Shown here one piece after another: positions 8,814 to 18,250 of a DNA stretch of 64,000 nt. A program made the translations under genes and the position numbers. Source of the DNA: Ruminococcaceae bacterium UBA7127 (GTDB lineage: Bacteria > Bacillota > Clostridia > Oscillospirales > Acutalibacteraceae); contig DKXL01000054.1 of NCBI GenBank assembly GCA_002493005.1, positions 33,298 to 97,297 on the forward strand, given 5' to 3'. A model generated the notes under the pieces. The model searched no databases. It saw only the letters and a list, made by a program, of their open reading frames with translations, and was not told the DNA's origin. Each line of letters opens with the position of its first letter. The stretch's first letter is position 1.

Positions 8814-9332
8814 ATCGGCAAGAAAGAAATTCAGATTAATGAAGAAATCCGTGACAGAGAGCTTAGAATAATTGGCTCTGACGGCCAGCAACTTGGCATT
8901 ATGTCCGCTAAGGACGCGCTGAACTTAGCTGAACAAAAAAATCTTGACTTGGTTAAAATTGCTCCGCAAAGCAATCCGCCCGTATGCAAGATTATGGATT
9001 ACGGCAAGTATCGTTTTGAGCAAGCTAAGAGGGAAAAGGAAGCAAGAAAGAATCAACGCGTCGTTGATATTAAGGAAGTAAGACTTTCACTCAATATTGA
9101 CACTCACGATTTTAATACAAAGCTTAACAATGCTCTCAAGTTTATCAAACACGGCGACAAGGTTAAGGTTTCAATTCGTTTTAGAGGTCGTGAAATGGGA
9201 CATCCGGAAATTGGTCTGGAAACTATGAAGCGTTTTGCTGATGCTTGCAGTGAAACAGCAGTTGTTGAAAAACCTGCAAAGCTTGAAGGTCGCAATATGC
9301 TTATGTTTCTTGCTCCAAAGTCAAATAAGTAA
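8814..9332 (+). CDS. infC: Translation initiation factor IF-3, apparently starting at ATC
   Basis: 172 residues, the normal IF-3 length, from an ATC codon at 8814 that lies 9 nt after a strong GGAGGTG site (8800-8806). An in-frame ATG at 8748 sits upstream of the attenuator stem and would add a 22-residue extension unlike the family, so it is rejected. The N domain begins with the conserved [10 protein letters not shown] and contains [11 protein letters not shown]; the linker is Lys/Arg-rich and the C domain has [18 protein letters not shown]-3 binds the 30S subunit and rejects non-AUG starts, so a non-AUG start in its own gene allows autoregulation, as known for the AUU of Escherichia coli infC. 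First gene of the ribosomal operon with rpmI and rplT. Confidence 0.93.
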   Translation: MGKKEIQINEEIRDRELRIIGSDGQQLGIMSAKDALNLAEQKNLDLVKIAPQSNPPVCKIMDYGKYRFEQAKREKEARKNQRVVDIKEVRLSLNIDTHDFNTKLNNALKFIKHGDKVKVSIRFRGREMGHPEIGLETMKRFADACSETAVVEKPAKLEGRNMLMFLAPKSNK

Positions 9333-9355
9333 TTAAAGCTAAGGAGGATAATATT

Positions 9356-9553
9356 ATGCCTAAAATTAAAACTCACAGTGGTGCAAAGAAAAGATTTAAA
9401 CTTTCTAAGAGCGGTAAGGTTATCCGTGCTCACGCTAACAAGAGCCACATCTTGAACAAAAAGACAACTAAGCGTAAAAGAGGTTTGCGTCAGACTACTG
9501 TTGCTGACAAGACCAATACAGCTCAGATTAAGCGCTTAATTCCTTATAAATAA
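9356..9553 (+). CDS. rpmI: 50S ribosomal protein L35
   Basis: A 65-residue, highly basic protein starting [17 protein letters not shown] and ending with KRLIPYK, both typical of L35. A Shine-Dalgarno AAGGAGG lies just upstream. It is the second gene of the infC-rpmI-rplT operon, 23 nt after infC, and is a structural component of the large subunit. Confidence 0.97.
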   Translation: MPKIKTHSGAKKRFKLSKSGKVIRAHANKSHILNKKTTKRKRGLRQTTVADKTNTAQIKRLIPYK

Positions 9554-9603
9554 TCGCTAATCGCTGAATTACTACTATTTTAACATAAACGGAGGTAATA
9601 TAA

Positions 9604-9954
9604 ATGGCTCGTGTAAAAGGTGCGATGATGACTCGCAAAAGAAGAAAAAAGGTATTAAAGCTTGCCAAAGGTTATTGGGGTGCAAAATCCAGACATTTTA
9701 AAATGGCTAAACAGGCTGTTATGAAGTCCGGTAATTATGCATATATCGGCCGTAAGCAGAGAAAGAGAGATTTCCGTCGTCTTTGGATTACCCGTATTTC
9801 TGCTGCCTGCAAGGCTAACGGCACAAACTATTCAACATTTATGAACGGTCTTAAGAAGGCAGGAATTACTCTTAACCGTAAGATGCTTTCTGAAATTGCT
9901 ATTTCAGATCCTGCTGCTTTTACTTCACTTGTTGAACAGGCTAAGAACGCTTAA
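9604..9954 (+). CDS. rplT: 50S ribosomal protein L20
   Basis: 116 residues, starting [20 protein letters not shown], with the long basic N-terminal helix and the conserved [22 protein letters not shown] core. L20 binds 23S rRNA early in 50S assembly and, in Firmicutes, represses its own operon through the infC leader. GGAGG lies about 8 nt before the ATG. It is followed by a strong intrinsic terminator. Confidence 0.97.
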   Translation: MARVKGAMMTRKRRKKVLKLAKGYWGAKSRHFKMAKQAVMKSGNYAYIGRKQRKRDFRRLWITRISAACKANGTNYSTFMNGLKKAGITLNRKMLSEIAISDPAAFTSLVEQAKNA

Positions 9955-9971
9955 TTTGACTTATATGTGAC

Positions 9972-10007
9972 TGCGTTTGGGAAACCCCAAACGCATTTGC
10001 TGTTTTT
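9972..10007 (+). terminator. Intrinsic terminator of infC-rpmI-rplT
   Basis: A 10-bp perfect stem TGCGTTTGGG (9972-9981) / CCCAAACGCA (9986-9995) with loop AAAC is followed by a T-rich tract TTTGCTGTTTTT. Confidence 0.9.
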
Positions 10008-10028
10008 AGGAGATATGGGGGATTATCT

Positions 10029-10811
10029 GTGCTTATAATCACAAGTAAGGATAATATCAATATTAAAAATGTAGTTAAACTCAAAAAAAGTGCAAAGTTT
10101 AGACGTGAATGTGGGTTGTTTGTGGCTGAAGGCGTGCGTATTTGTATGGATGCATTATATAGTGAGTCGCATATTGATACTTTGTTTGTTACCGAAAAAT
10201 CCATTGAAAAGCATACCTCAGAGTACGAGAAATTGTCTGAATATGCAGACAAAACTTATATTATTTCACCTGCACTGTTTTCTTTGATAAGCGACACCAA
10301 AACTCCGCAAGGTTTTCTTTGCACAATAAAAGCACTTGACAAAACTTTTCAGTTTGATACAATAAAAAATAGTGACAAATTTTTAGCATTGGACAATTTA
10401 CAGGATCCAAGCAATCTCGGTACAATTTTGCGTACAGCCGAGGCTTTTAATATTAGCGGCGTAATACTGTCTAAGGACTGTTGTGACATTTACAGTCCTA
10501 AGGTAGTTCGAGGCAGTATGGGTGCTGTGTTCAGAATTCCGTTTATGATTTGTGATTCGGTTTGCAAATTTTTAAACGATAATCCGCAGCTAAACTCTTT
10601 TGCTGCTGTTGTGTCTACAGAGGCAAATAAAGTCACTCAAACAATATTTAACACACCTTGCGTTGTCGTTATCGGTAACGAGGGTAACGGCATCAAGGCA
10701 GAAACAATAAAAGCCTGTGAGAAATCAATTACAATACCAATGGACGGCAGAGCCGAATCTTTGAATGCTTCGATAGCTGCCTCAATAATAATGTGGGAAA
10801 TGATAAGATGA
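10029..10811 (+). CDS. TrmH/SpoU-family RNA 2'-O-methyltransferase
   Basis: 260 residues from a GTG at 10029, with GGGGGA about 7 nt upstream. The N terminus (residues about 1-95) is a substrate-binding domain with KLKKSAKFRRECGLFVAEG. The C-terminal SPOUT domain has all three motifs: LQDPSNLGTILRTAEAF, VVVIGNEGNGI, and ITIPMDGRAESLNASIA, which form the trefoil-knot S-adenosylmethionine site. It probably 2'-O-methylates a 23S rRNA or tRNA ribose, but the target cannot be read from sequence. Its stop overlaps the dprA start (ATGA), so the two are translationally coupled. Confidence 0.9.
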   Translation: MLIITSKDNINIKNVVKLKKSAKFRRECGLFVAEGVRICMDALYSESHIDTLFVTEKSIEKHTSEYEKLSEYADKTYIISPALFSLISDTKTPQGFLCTIKALDKTFQFDTIKNSDKFLALDNLQDPSNLGTILRTAEAFNISGVILSKDCCDIYSPKVVRGSMGAVFRIPFMICDSVCKFLNDNPQLNSFAAVVSTEANKVTQTIFNTPCVVVIGNEGNGIKAETIKACEKSITIPMDGRAESLNASIAASIIMWEMIR

Positions 10812-12091
10812 TATCAGCTAATGCAAAGTATTGGATATGGTTAACTTTAGCACTTGGATATAACAATCCAAAGGTAAAAAGAATTTTTGAGTTGTATAGT
10901 GATATTGCTGATTTTTATTTAGGAAGAGAAAATGAGTGGCGTATTTGCGGTATTTTTTCGCAGAATGATATTGCAAAACTTTCAAAAGCAAGCATTGACG
11001 ATGCTCAAAATATAATCAACAGATGCAACGAATTAAATTATTCGATTGTTTGTATTGATGATGAAACTTATCCACAGTGTTTATATAACATTGATACTCC
11101 TCCTGCATTAATTTATGTAGACGGACATCTTCCGGATGTTGACAATCAGTTTTCGATAGGAATTGTCGGAACTCGTCGTGCAACTCAATATGGATTAAAA
11201 AATTCATACAAGTTTGCATATGCGCTTTCTAAATACGGTATAATTATTGTAAGCGGCGGTGCATTAGGTGTTGACGGTGCGTCACACAGAGGCTCGCTTG
11301 CCGCTGACGGAGTTACAGTTTGTGTGAGAGGCTGTGGCTTAAACTGCAAATACCTTGCAGAAAATGCTGATATTCGAAGGACTATTCCGCGCAAAGGTGC
11401 GGTTATTTCCGAGTACCCACCGGATGAAACACCGCGAAATTATTATTTCCCTGCAAGAAATCGAATTATATCTGCATTATCTAACGGTATTCTCATCATA
11501 GAGTCCGGTGTCAAAAGCGGTTCTCTTATAACCGCAAATTTAGCTCTTGAGCAAGGGAAAGATGTTTTTGCCTTGCTCGGAAACAACAGCCCTCAAAACG
11601 AGGGTTCAAACAATCGCATAAAAGAAGGCAGTGCAATCCCGGTCACTGACTTTATGGATATATTAAATGAATATGACAATCTTTATGCAACAAACGGAGA
11701 GGTCGATTTCAGCGCAATAAATCTTGAAGATATATTAGCTGCTCCCGTCAAAGGAGCACGGCATCTACAGGAACGGCGTATTTACTTAAACGAGAATAAA
11801 AAATCGACGCTTGAGAAAGAACCAAAGCAAATATTAAAAACTCAAAAAGATGCAGAAAATAACAAAACCGCTCAAATTAGTGAGCATAAAATAATTGAGC
11901 ACAAAAAGAATTTAGATTTGCCTAATATTGCACAGAAGGTTTATGATTACATAGGCAATGAGCCTGTGCATATAGATAGAATTTCCAATGACTTGAATAT
12001 TCCCATGTTTAAGGTGCTTACTGCGTTGACTATGCTTGAAATGAAAGGGCTTGTAACCGCTTTGCAGGGAAGAAAGTACATTTTAAAATAA
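10808..12091 (+). CDS. dprA: DNA processing protein DprA/Smf
   Basis: About 427 residues from the ATG at 10808, which overlaps the preceding TGA; a GTG at 10793 in frame is less likely. An N-terminal helical region is followed by the Rossmann-like core with GIVGTRRATQYG, VSGGALGVDGASHRG, ISEYPPDETPRNYYFPARNR and SGSLITANLALEQG. A Lys-rich linker (about residues 320-370) leads to a C-terminal winged-helix domain. DprA binds single-stranded DNA and loads RecA during natural transformation, but the gene is also widespread in species not known to be competent. The order dprA-topA-trmFO matches Bacillus smf-topA-gid. Confidence 0.95.
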   Translation: MISANAKYWIWLTLALGYNNPKVKRIFELYSDIADFYLGRENEWRICGIFSQNDIAKLSKASIDDAQNIINRCNELNYSIVCIDDETYPQCLYNIDTPPALIYVDGHLPDVDNQFSIGIVGTRRATQYGLKNSYKFAYALSKYGIIIVSGGALGVDGASHRGSLAADGVTVCVRGCGLNCKYLAENADIRRTIPRKGAVISEYPPDETPRNYYFPARNRIISALSNGILIIESGVKSGSLITANLALEQGKDVFALLGNNSPQNEGSNNRIKEGSAIPVTDFMDILNEYDNLYATNGEVDFSAINLEDILAAPVKGARHLQERRIYLNENKKSTLEKEPKQILKTQKDAENNKTAQISEHKIIEHKKNLDLPNIAQKVYDYIGNEPVHIDRISNDLNIPMFKVLTALTMLEMKGLVTALQGRKYILK

Positions 12092-12105
12092 ATCGGAGGT
12101 CTGAA

Positions 12106-14196
12106 ATGTCAGATTTGGTAATTGTGGAGTCGCCTGCAAAGGCTAAAACAATAAAAAAATATCTTGGCAGTGGCTACGAGGTCGTAGCTTCAATGGGTCA
12201 TGTCCGTGATTTGCCAAAGTCAAGATTGAGTGTAGATATAAAAAACAGCTTTACTCCTAAATATGAAATAATAAAGGGAAAAGAAAAGCTAGTAGATGAA
12301 CTAAAGTCAACGGCTGACAAGTGTGACAATATTTTCCTTGCAACCGACCCTGATCGTGAGGGTGAAGCTATATCTTGGCATCTTGCATATATATTGGGAT
12401 TGCCGACGGATGAAACAAACAGAGTAGAATTTAATGAGATTACAAAAACCGGTGTAACTAACGGAATGAGTAATCCCCGAAAAATAAATATTGATTTGGT
12501 TAACGCACAACAGGCAAGACGTGTTCTTGACCGTCTTGTAGGTTACAAGCTCAGCCCGTTTATTTCACAAAAAATAAGACGAGGTCTTTCTGCCGGCAGA
12601 GTACAGTCTGTTGCAGTAAGAATTATTGTTGACCGCGAAGAAGAAATCAGAAAATTCAAGCCTGAGGAGTATTGGTCAATAGATGCAAAATTTATTCCTA
12701 AAGGCAGCAGAAAATCATTTACAGCATCACTGTATTCCGATGCTAACGGCAAAATTAAGATTACAAATCAACAACAGGCAGAAAAAATAGAGGCAGATTT
12801 GCAGGATGCCGAATATATAATCACAAAGGTGAAGAACGGCACTCGCAAAAAATCTCCTGCACCGCCTTTTATAACATCAACCCTTCAGCAGGAAGCATCA
12901 CGTAAACTTGGTTTTCAGTCACGTCGTACAATGAAGGTTGCTCAGGAACTCTATGAGGGCGTTGATATTAACGGAATGGGTGCAACCGGTCTTATAACAT
13001 ATATGAGAACTGACTCGCTCAGGATCTCTAATGTTGCTATTGAAGAAGCAACTGAATTTATTAAATCTCAGTATGGTGATAAGTATTTACCTGCAAAGCC
13101 ACGTTTCTTTAAGTCAAGAAACAACGCTCAAGACGGTCACGAGGCAATCCGCCCTTCAATGCCTCATCTTACGCCGGACAGTGTAAAGTCAAGTCTTACA
13201 TCAGACCAATATAAGCTATATAAGCTGATTTGGAACAGATTTACAGCATCACAAATGGCTGACTGTATTCAAAAGACAACTCAGGCTGATATTTCAGCTA
13301 ACGGATATATTTTTAAGGCATCAGGATACAGAGTGGATTTTGACGGTTTTACAACACTTTATGTGGAGGGAAAGGACGAAGAAGAAGAAAAATCAACACA
13401 GCTTCCTCCGCTTGAGAACAATATGCCTGTAAAGTGTAAAGAGCTTAAGAAAAATCAGCATTTTACACAACCTCCCGCAAGATACACAGAGGCATCATTA
13501 ATTAAGGCTCTTGAAGAATACGGAATTGGCAGACCGTCAACCTATGCCGCAACAATTACTACCATAACAAGCCATGAATATGTAAAACGCGAGGGCAAAA
13601 GTCTTGTTCCTACCGAGCTTGGCGAGGTAACAACTAACCTTATGAAAGAGCGTTTTCCAAAGATTGTTAATGTAAAGTTTACAACACAGATGGAAGAAAA
13701 CCTTGATATGGTTGAGGGTGGCAAGGAAGAATGGGTAAATCTGCTTGACGATTTTTATGGTGATTTTGAGAAAACCCTCAAAAAGGCAAAAACAGATATG
13801 GAGGGTGTAAAAATTCAGCTCAAAGAGGATGAAACTGACATTGTTTGCGACAAGTGCGGACGAAAAATGGTAGTAAAAGTAGGCAGATATGGCAAGTTTA
13901 TTGCTTGTCCCGGCTATCCTGAGTGTAAAAACATTCTGAAATATGTTGAAAAGACCGGAGTAAAATGTCCTAAATGTGATGGCGATGTTATTGTAAAACA
14001 CACCAAAACAAAAAGAATATTCTATGGATGTTCAAACTATCCGCAATGTGATTTTGTTAGCTGGAACGAGCCGTCAAATGAAAAATGCCCACAGTGTGGA
14101 GAAATTCTTTATAAGAAAAAAGGCAAGAAGCCGGTGCTATTCTGTGCAACAGATGGTTGCGGCTTTACAAAGACTGTAAATTTGGATGAAAAATAA
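12106..14196 (+). CDS. topA: DNA topoisomerase I (type IA)
   Basis: 696 residues, a normal length for the family. The N-terminal TOPRIM domain has VIVESPAKAKTIKKYLG and the ATDPDREGEAISWHL acidic motif. The active-site tyrosine is Y299 in LITYMRTDSLR. The C terminus (from about residue 575) carries three zinc ribbons, each with paired cysteines (CDKCGRK..., CPKCDGD..., CPQCGEI...). The enzyme relaxes negative supercoils behind RNA polymerase and replication forks. GGAGG lies 7 nt before the start. It follows dprA by 14 nt. Confidence 0.97.
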   Translation: MSDLVIVESPAKAKTIKKYLGSGYEVVASMGHVRDLPKSRLSVDIKNSFTPKYEIIKGKEKLVDELKSTADKCDNIFLATDPDREGEAISWHLAYILGLPTDETNRVEFNEITKTGVTNGMSNPRKINIDLVNAQQARRVLDRLVGYKLSPFISQKIRRGLSAGRVQSVAVRIIVDREEEIRKFKPEEYWSIDAKFIPKGSRKSFTASLYSDANGKIKITNQQQAEKIEADLQDAEYIITKVKNGTRKKSPAPPFITSTLQQEASRKLGFQSRRTMKVAQELYEGVDINGMGATGLITYMRTDSLRISNVAIEEATEFIKSQYGDKYLPAKPRFFKSRNNAQDGHEAIRPSMPHLTPDSVKSSLTSDQYKLYKLIWNRFTASQMADCIQKTTQADISANGYIFKASGYRVDFDGFTTLYVEGKDEEEEKSTQLPPLENNMPVKCKELKKNQHFTQPPARYTEASLIKALEEYGIGRPSTYAATITTITSHEYVKREGKSLVPTELGEVTTNLMKERFPKIVNVKFTTQMEENLDMVEGGKEEWVNLLDDFYGDFEKTLKKAKTDMEGVKIQLKEDETDIVCDKCGRKMVVKVGRYGKFIACPGYPECKNILKYVEKTGVKCPKCDGDVIVKHTKTKRIFYGCSNYPQCDFVSWNEPSNEKCPQCGEILYKKKGKKPVLFCATDGCGFTKTVNLDEK

Positions 14197-15515
14197 TGCA
14201 TATTAATGTTATTGGTGCAGGACTTGCCGGTTGTGAGGCTGCAATGCAAATTGCGTCACGAAAAATCAATGTTCACCTGTACGAAATGAAACCACAAAAA
14301 AAGACGCCTGCTCACCACACGGATATGTTTGCTGAGCTTGTGTGCTCAAATTCACTTAAGGCACTTCGTGTTGAAAGTGCGGCTGGTCTGCTTAAAGAAG
14401 AAATGCGCAGATTAAATTCTTTTCTTATGAGGTGCGCTGATACCTGTCGTGTACCGGCAGGAGGAGCGCTTGCAGTTGACAGAGAGCTTTTTTCAGCTGC
14501 CGCAACGCAGGGAATAAAAAATAATCCTTATATTAAGGTAATAAATACTGAAGTCACTAAAATTCCCGAAAATGAAATTACAATAGTTGCAAGCGGTCCT
14601 TTAACTTCAGAACCGCTTGCAGAATATATCAAGAATATGTTTGGTACTTCACTTTCATTTTTTGATGCTGCTGCTCCGATTGTAATGGCTGACAGCATAG
14701 ATATGGAATATGCATTCTTTGCATCACGTTATGACAAGGGTGATGGAGAGGATTACATTAACTGTCCTATGAACAAAGAAGAGTATGAAATATTCTATAA
14801 TGCTCTTGTTTGTGCGGAGCGAGCTCCGTTACACGACTGTGATGTTAACAATCCTAAGGTGTACGAGGGTTGTATGCCTGTTGAGGTAATGGCTCAGAGA
14901 GGCGAGGGCACGCTCAGATTCGGTCCGATGAAACCTGTTGGCCTTATAAATCCTAAGACCGGGCACAGACCTTGGGCTGTTTTACAGCTTCGCAAGGAAA
15001 ATACAGCGGGAGCAACATATAATCTTGTAGGGTTTCAGACAAATCTTAAATTTCCCGAACAAAAGCGTGTGTTTTCTCTCATACCTGCACTGCATAATGC
15101 GGAATTTGCACGCTATGGTGTAATGCACAGGAATACTTTTTTGAATTCGCCAAAGATTTTAAACAGCGATTATTCTGTAAAAGAAAATAATCATTTGTTT
15201 TTTGCAGGACAAATTACAGGTGTTGAGGGATATATGGAATCTGCTTCATCAGGAATAATGGCAGGAATCAATGCTTGTAGGATTCTTAATGGCAAAAAAA
15301 CACTCACATTACCTGAAACAACAATGATTGGTGCTCTTTCGGCATATATTTCAAACCCGAGTGTGGACAAGTTCCAGCCTATGGGTGCAAACTTTGGTGT
15401 GTTGCCTGAACTGGAAAACAGACCTCGTGACAAACGTGAGCGAGGTGCTGCTTATTCACAAAGAGCACTCGAAAATTTAGATAAATTTATCATAGAAAAT
15501 GCGGTGGGTGATTAG
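14196..15515 (+). CDS. trmFO: FAD/folate-dependent tRNA (uracil-54-C5)-methyltransferase
   Basis: 439 residues. The N terminus MHINVIGAGLAGCEAAMQIA is the FAD-binding Rossmann loop. The body has HHTDMFAELVCSNSLK, MRRLNSFLM and RGEGTLRFGPMKPVGL, and it ends with a second FAD motif around FAGQITGVEGYMESASSG, all characteristic of TrmFO (Gid). It makes ribothymidine at tRNA position 54 using methylenetetrahydrofolate as the carbon donor, the Gram-positive alternative to TrmA. The start overlaps the topA stop by one base (TAATG), giving translational coupling. Confidence 0.97.
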   Translation: MHINVIGAGLAGCEAAMQIASRKINVHLYEMKPQKKTPAHHTDMFAELVCSNSLKALRVESAAGLLKEEMRRLNSFLMRCADTCRVPAGGALAVDRELFSAAATQGIKNNPYIKVINTEVTKIPENEITIVASGPLTSEPLAEYIKNMFGTSLSFFDAAAPIVMADSIDMEYAFFASRYDKGDGEDYINCPMNKEEYEIFYNALVCAERAPLHDCDVNNPKVYEGCMPVEVMAQRGEGTLRFGPMKPVGLINPKTGHRPWAVLQLRKENTAGATYNLVGFQTNLKFPEQKRVFSLIPALHNAEFARYGVMHRNTFLNSPKILNSDYSVKENNHLFFAGQITGVEGYMESASSGIMAGINACRILNGKKTLTLPETTMIGALSAYISNPSVDKFQPMGANFGVLPELENRPRDKRERGAAYSQRALENLDKFIIENAVGD

Positions 15516-15516
15516 A

Positions 15517-16497
15517 ATGAACATTATAGTCGATGCATTCGGAGGCGACAATGCTCCGCTTGAAATTATTAAAGGCTGTGTTGATGCTGTCAAAGAATAT
15601 GGCATCAGCGTTACATTGACCGGCGATGAGAACAAAATCAAAAAGGTTTTTGTTGACAATTCGCTCTCACAAGAGAATATTAGCATCTATAATTGCTCTC
15701 AAGTAATCACTATGGAAGATTCAGCTGACAGTGTTATTAAGGAAAAAAAAGACAGCTCAATGGCAGTTGGTCTAAAACTTCTCAGCCAAGGTGAGGGAGA
15801 TGCCTTTGTCAGTGCAGGTAACAGCGGTGCTTTGTGTATGGGAGCTACCCTCGGAATAAAGCGCATCAAAGGTATAAAGCGTCCGGCTTTCGCACCCGTT
15901 ATGCCGTCAGAAACAGGCTTTTTTATGCTAATGGACGGTGGGGCAAACATTGAGTGCCGCCCTGAAATGCTTTATCAGTTTGCTCTTATGGGGTCAATAT
16001 ATATGAGTAAGGTTATGGGAGTTAAAAATCCCCGCATAGGTTTGGCAAATGTAGGTGCAGAGGACCACAAAGGCACCGAGCTTTACCGCAGTACATATGA
16101 GCTGCTCAAAAACAGCAAGCTTAATTTTATTGGTAATGTTGAAGGAAGAGATATTCCTGCCGGAGCATGTGATGTTGTAGTATGTGACGGTTTTACAGGC
16201 AATCTTATTCTAAAAACATACGAAGGTGTAGCGCTTACGCTTATGAAGCAAATTAAGCATATGTTTTCTGACAGTGCAAAGGGCAAGCTTGCCGCTGCTA
16301 TGGTAATGAAGGATTTAAAGACGTTAAAAACACATTTTGACTATAATCGCTATGGCGGTGCACCGATTCTTGGTTCGTCAAAGCCTGTGTTTAAAGCTCA
16401 CGGCAGCGCAAAGGCGGTTACTGTAAAGAATGCAATTCGTCTTTCAGTTGAATATGTAAAAGCGAATGCTATTGAAGAAATTTCTTCATCATTATAA
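15517..16497 (+). CDS. plsX: Phosphate acyltransferase PlsX
   Basis: About 326 residues from the ATG at 15517 (start MNIIVDAFGGDNAP, the family's usual opening); an ATG at 15499 inside trmFO is rejected because it adds six atypical residues. Motifs include DSSMAVGLKLL, FVSAGNSGALCMGA, LMDGGANIECRPE and VCDGFTGNLILKTYEG. PlsX converts acyl-ACP to acyl phosphate for phospholipid synthesis on the membrane. In many Firmicutes plsX is followed by fabD or acpP before rnc; here rnc follows directly, with a small palindrome (16513-16527) in the 86-nt gap. Confidence 0.95.
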   Translation: MNIIVDAFGGDNAPLEIIKGCVDAVKEYGISVTLTGDENKIKKVFVDNSLSQENISIYNCSQVITMEDSADSVIKEKKDSSMAVGLKLLSQGEGDAFVSAGNSGALCMGATLGIKRIKGIKRPAFAPVMPSETGFFMLMDGGANIECRPEMLYQFALMGSIYMSKVMGVKNPRIGLANVGAEDHKGTELYRSTYELLKNSKLNFIGNVEGRDIPAGACDVVVCDGFTGNLILKTYEGVALTLMKQIKHMFSDSAKGKLAAAMVMKDLKTLKTHFDYNRYGGAPILGSSKPVFKAHGSAKAVTVKNAIRLSVEYVKANAIEEISSSL

Positions 16498-16583
16498 TCA
16501 TTAACTGTCAGCTGCCGAAATTCGGCAAATAGGACGGATAATATAAATATCAGTTATAGTATACACGGATTTAGGAGTTTAGG

Positions 16584-17261
16584 ATGGAAGATTTACAGAA
16601 AAAAATCGGATATCAGTTTAATAACAAGAGTTTGCTTAGTGAGGCGCTCACTCATTCATCTTATGCAAACGAGCATAAGTCAAAGCACATAAAGTACAAC
16701 GAGCGTCTTGAATTTTTGGGTGATGCAGTGCTGTCTATCGCTGTTTCCGATTATATTTTTAAAAATTGCCCTGAGTTGCCTGAGGGTGAGCTTACAAAGC
16801 TAAGAGCGTCGCTTGTGTGTGAAAAAACACTTTTTGAATTTGCGAAAAGCATAAATTTAGGCGAACATCTTATGCTTAGCAAGGGTGAGCGCAATAATGG
16901 CGGTGCACAACGTCCGTCAATTTTATCAGATGCATTTGAAGCATTAATTGCCGCAATTTATATTGATGGCGGAATGGATGCTGCAACTAAGCATATTATG
17001 AATTTTATTATTCCTGCAATTAAAAATTCAAAGAAGAAACGGCTAAATGATTACAAAACCGCCTTGCAGGAGATTATCCAGAAAAATCCCGGAGAACAGC
17101 TTGAATATGTTTTGGTGGGAGCAAGCGGACCGGATCACGACAAGCATTTTGTTGTTGAAGTTCACCTTAACAGCAATGTAATAGGCAAGGGCGGAGGAAG
17201 AAGCAAAAAAGAGGCTGAGCAGCAGGCGGCAAGAGAAGCCTTGGAGTTGATGGGTTATTAA
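16584..17261 (+). CDS. rnc: Ribonuclease III
   Basis: 225 residues. The catalytic domain has the signature NERLEFLGDAVL (Glu43, Asp47) and a second acidic motif, LSDAFEALIAAIYIDGG. The C-terminal double-stranded RNA-binding domain begins near residue 155 and ends with KEAEQQAAREALELMG. The enzyme cleaves double-stranded RNA in rRNA precursors and some mRNAs. TAGGAG lies before the ATG. The order rnc-(radical SAM)-smc-ftsY is common in clostridia. The stop codon overlaps the apparent ATT start of the next gene. Confidence 0.97.
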   Translation: MEDLQKKIGYQFNNKSLLSEALTHSSYANEHKSKHIKYNERLEFLGDAVLSIAVSDYIFKNCPELPEGELTKLRASLVCEKTLFEFAKSINLGEHLMLSKGERNNGGAQRPSILSDAFEALIAAIYIDGGMDAATKHIMNFIIPAIKNSKKKRLNDYKTALQEIIQKNPGEQLEYVLVGASGPDHDKHFVVEVHLNSNVIGKGGGRSKKEAEQQAAREALELMGY

Positions 17262-18240
17262 ACACAGTAATATTTCAATTTTTATTCCGCATAACGGCTG
17301 CCCGCATAAATGCAGTTTTTGCAATCAGAAAAATATCACAGGTCAAGCATATCAGCCAACGCCAAGCGATGTTGAAAATACAATAAAAAAAGCAATAATT
17401 GATTTGGGTAATGATACTCACAGTGCAGAGATTGCTTTTTTTGGAGGAAGCTTTACCGCAATAGACAGAAACTATATGGTTAGTTTACTTGAAGCAGCAA
17501 AGCCGTATACCGACATCTTTTATGGTATTAGAATTTCAACTCGTCCCGATTGTATTGATGATAGTATCCTTAAATTGTTAAAACAATACAAAGTAACTTC
17601 AATCGAGCTTGGCGCACAGTCAATGGATGATATTGTTCTGAGTGCAAATAACAGAGGACACAGTTCAGCGGATGTTGTTTATGCTTCAAAACTTATAAAG
17701 TCATATGGCTTTTCGCTCGGCTTGCAGATGATGACAGGGCTGTATAGGTCAACTGTTCAGACCGATATTTTAACAGCTGAGCAGTTTATTGCGCTTATGC
17801 CCGATACAGTCAGAATTTACCCTACTGTTGTTATGCGTGACACTGAGCTTGAGAGTCTGTATAACAGCGGAGTATTTTTGCCTTACTCGCTTGAAGCGTC
17901 GATAGAGCTTTGTTCCAAGCTTATTGAGATGTTTGAAGATAACAACATCAACATAATCAGGCTTGGGCTTCACTATTCTGACAGCCTTATTAAAAACAGT
18001 ATTGGTAACAATTATCATCCGGCTTTTAAGGAACTGTGTGAAAATCGGATTTTTTACAATAAATTTTACAGAATTGCTCAAAAATCAGACGGATTTAATA
18101 CGGTATTTATTAATCAAAGGTCACTTTCTAAGTTTTTGGGACAGAAAAAATCCAATTTATCAGCTTTTGAAAAACTTGGCTATAAATTTGATATAAAATT
18201 TGATAACACTTTGCCAAAATACGATTTATACTTAAAATAG
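17257..18240 (+). CDS. Elp3-like radical SAM protein, apparently starting at ATT
   Basis: The frame is open from 17251, just after an in-frame stop (17248-17250), to 18240, but has no ATG, GTG or TTG before the [4Fe-4S] cysteines C15, C19, C22 (CPHKCSFC). The first TTG, at 17404, would delete them. The ATT at 17257 gives the opening KHSNISIFIPHNGCPHKC, just where homologues begin, and lies 10 nt after TTGGAG. The product is then 327 residues with EIAFFGGSFTAI, the Elp3/COG1243-type signature, and a C-terminal part of lower similarity. The gene conventionally sits between rnc and smc in clostridia; its substrate is not established. Either AUU is really used, or an ATG-to-ATT change has inactivated or been mis-sequenced in this copy. 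Confidence 0.8.
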   Translation: MKHSNISIFIPHNGCPHKCSFCNQKNITGQAYQPTPSDVENTIKKAIIDLGNDTHSAEIAFFGGSFTAIDRNYMVSLLEAAKPYTDIFYGIRISTRPDCIDDSILKLLKQYKVTSIELGAQSMDDIVLSANNRGHSSADVVYASKLIKSYGFSLGLQMMTGLYRSTVQTDILTAEQFIALMPDTVRIYPTVVMRDTELESLYNSGVFLPYSLEASIELCSKLIEMFEDNNINIIRLGLHYSDSLIKNSIGNNYHPAFKELCENRIFYNKFYRIAQKSDGFNTVFINQRSLSKFLGQKKSNLSAFEKLGYKFDIKFDNTLPKYDLYLK

Positions 18241-18250
18241 GAGCATAATA

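Noticed and set aside
17404..17406. TTG start for the radical SAM gene
   Set aside because: It would remove the CxxxCxxC motif that is encoded in the same open frame just upstream.
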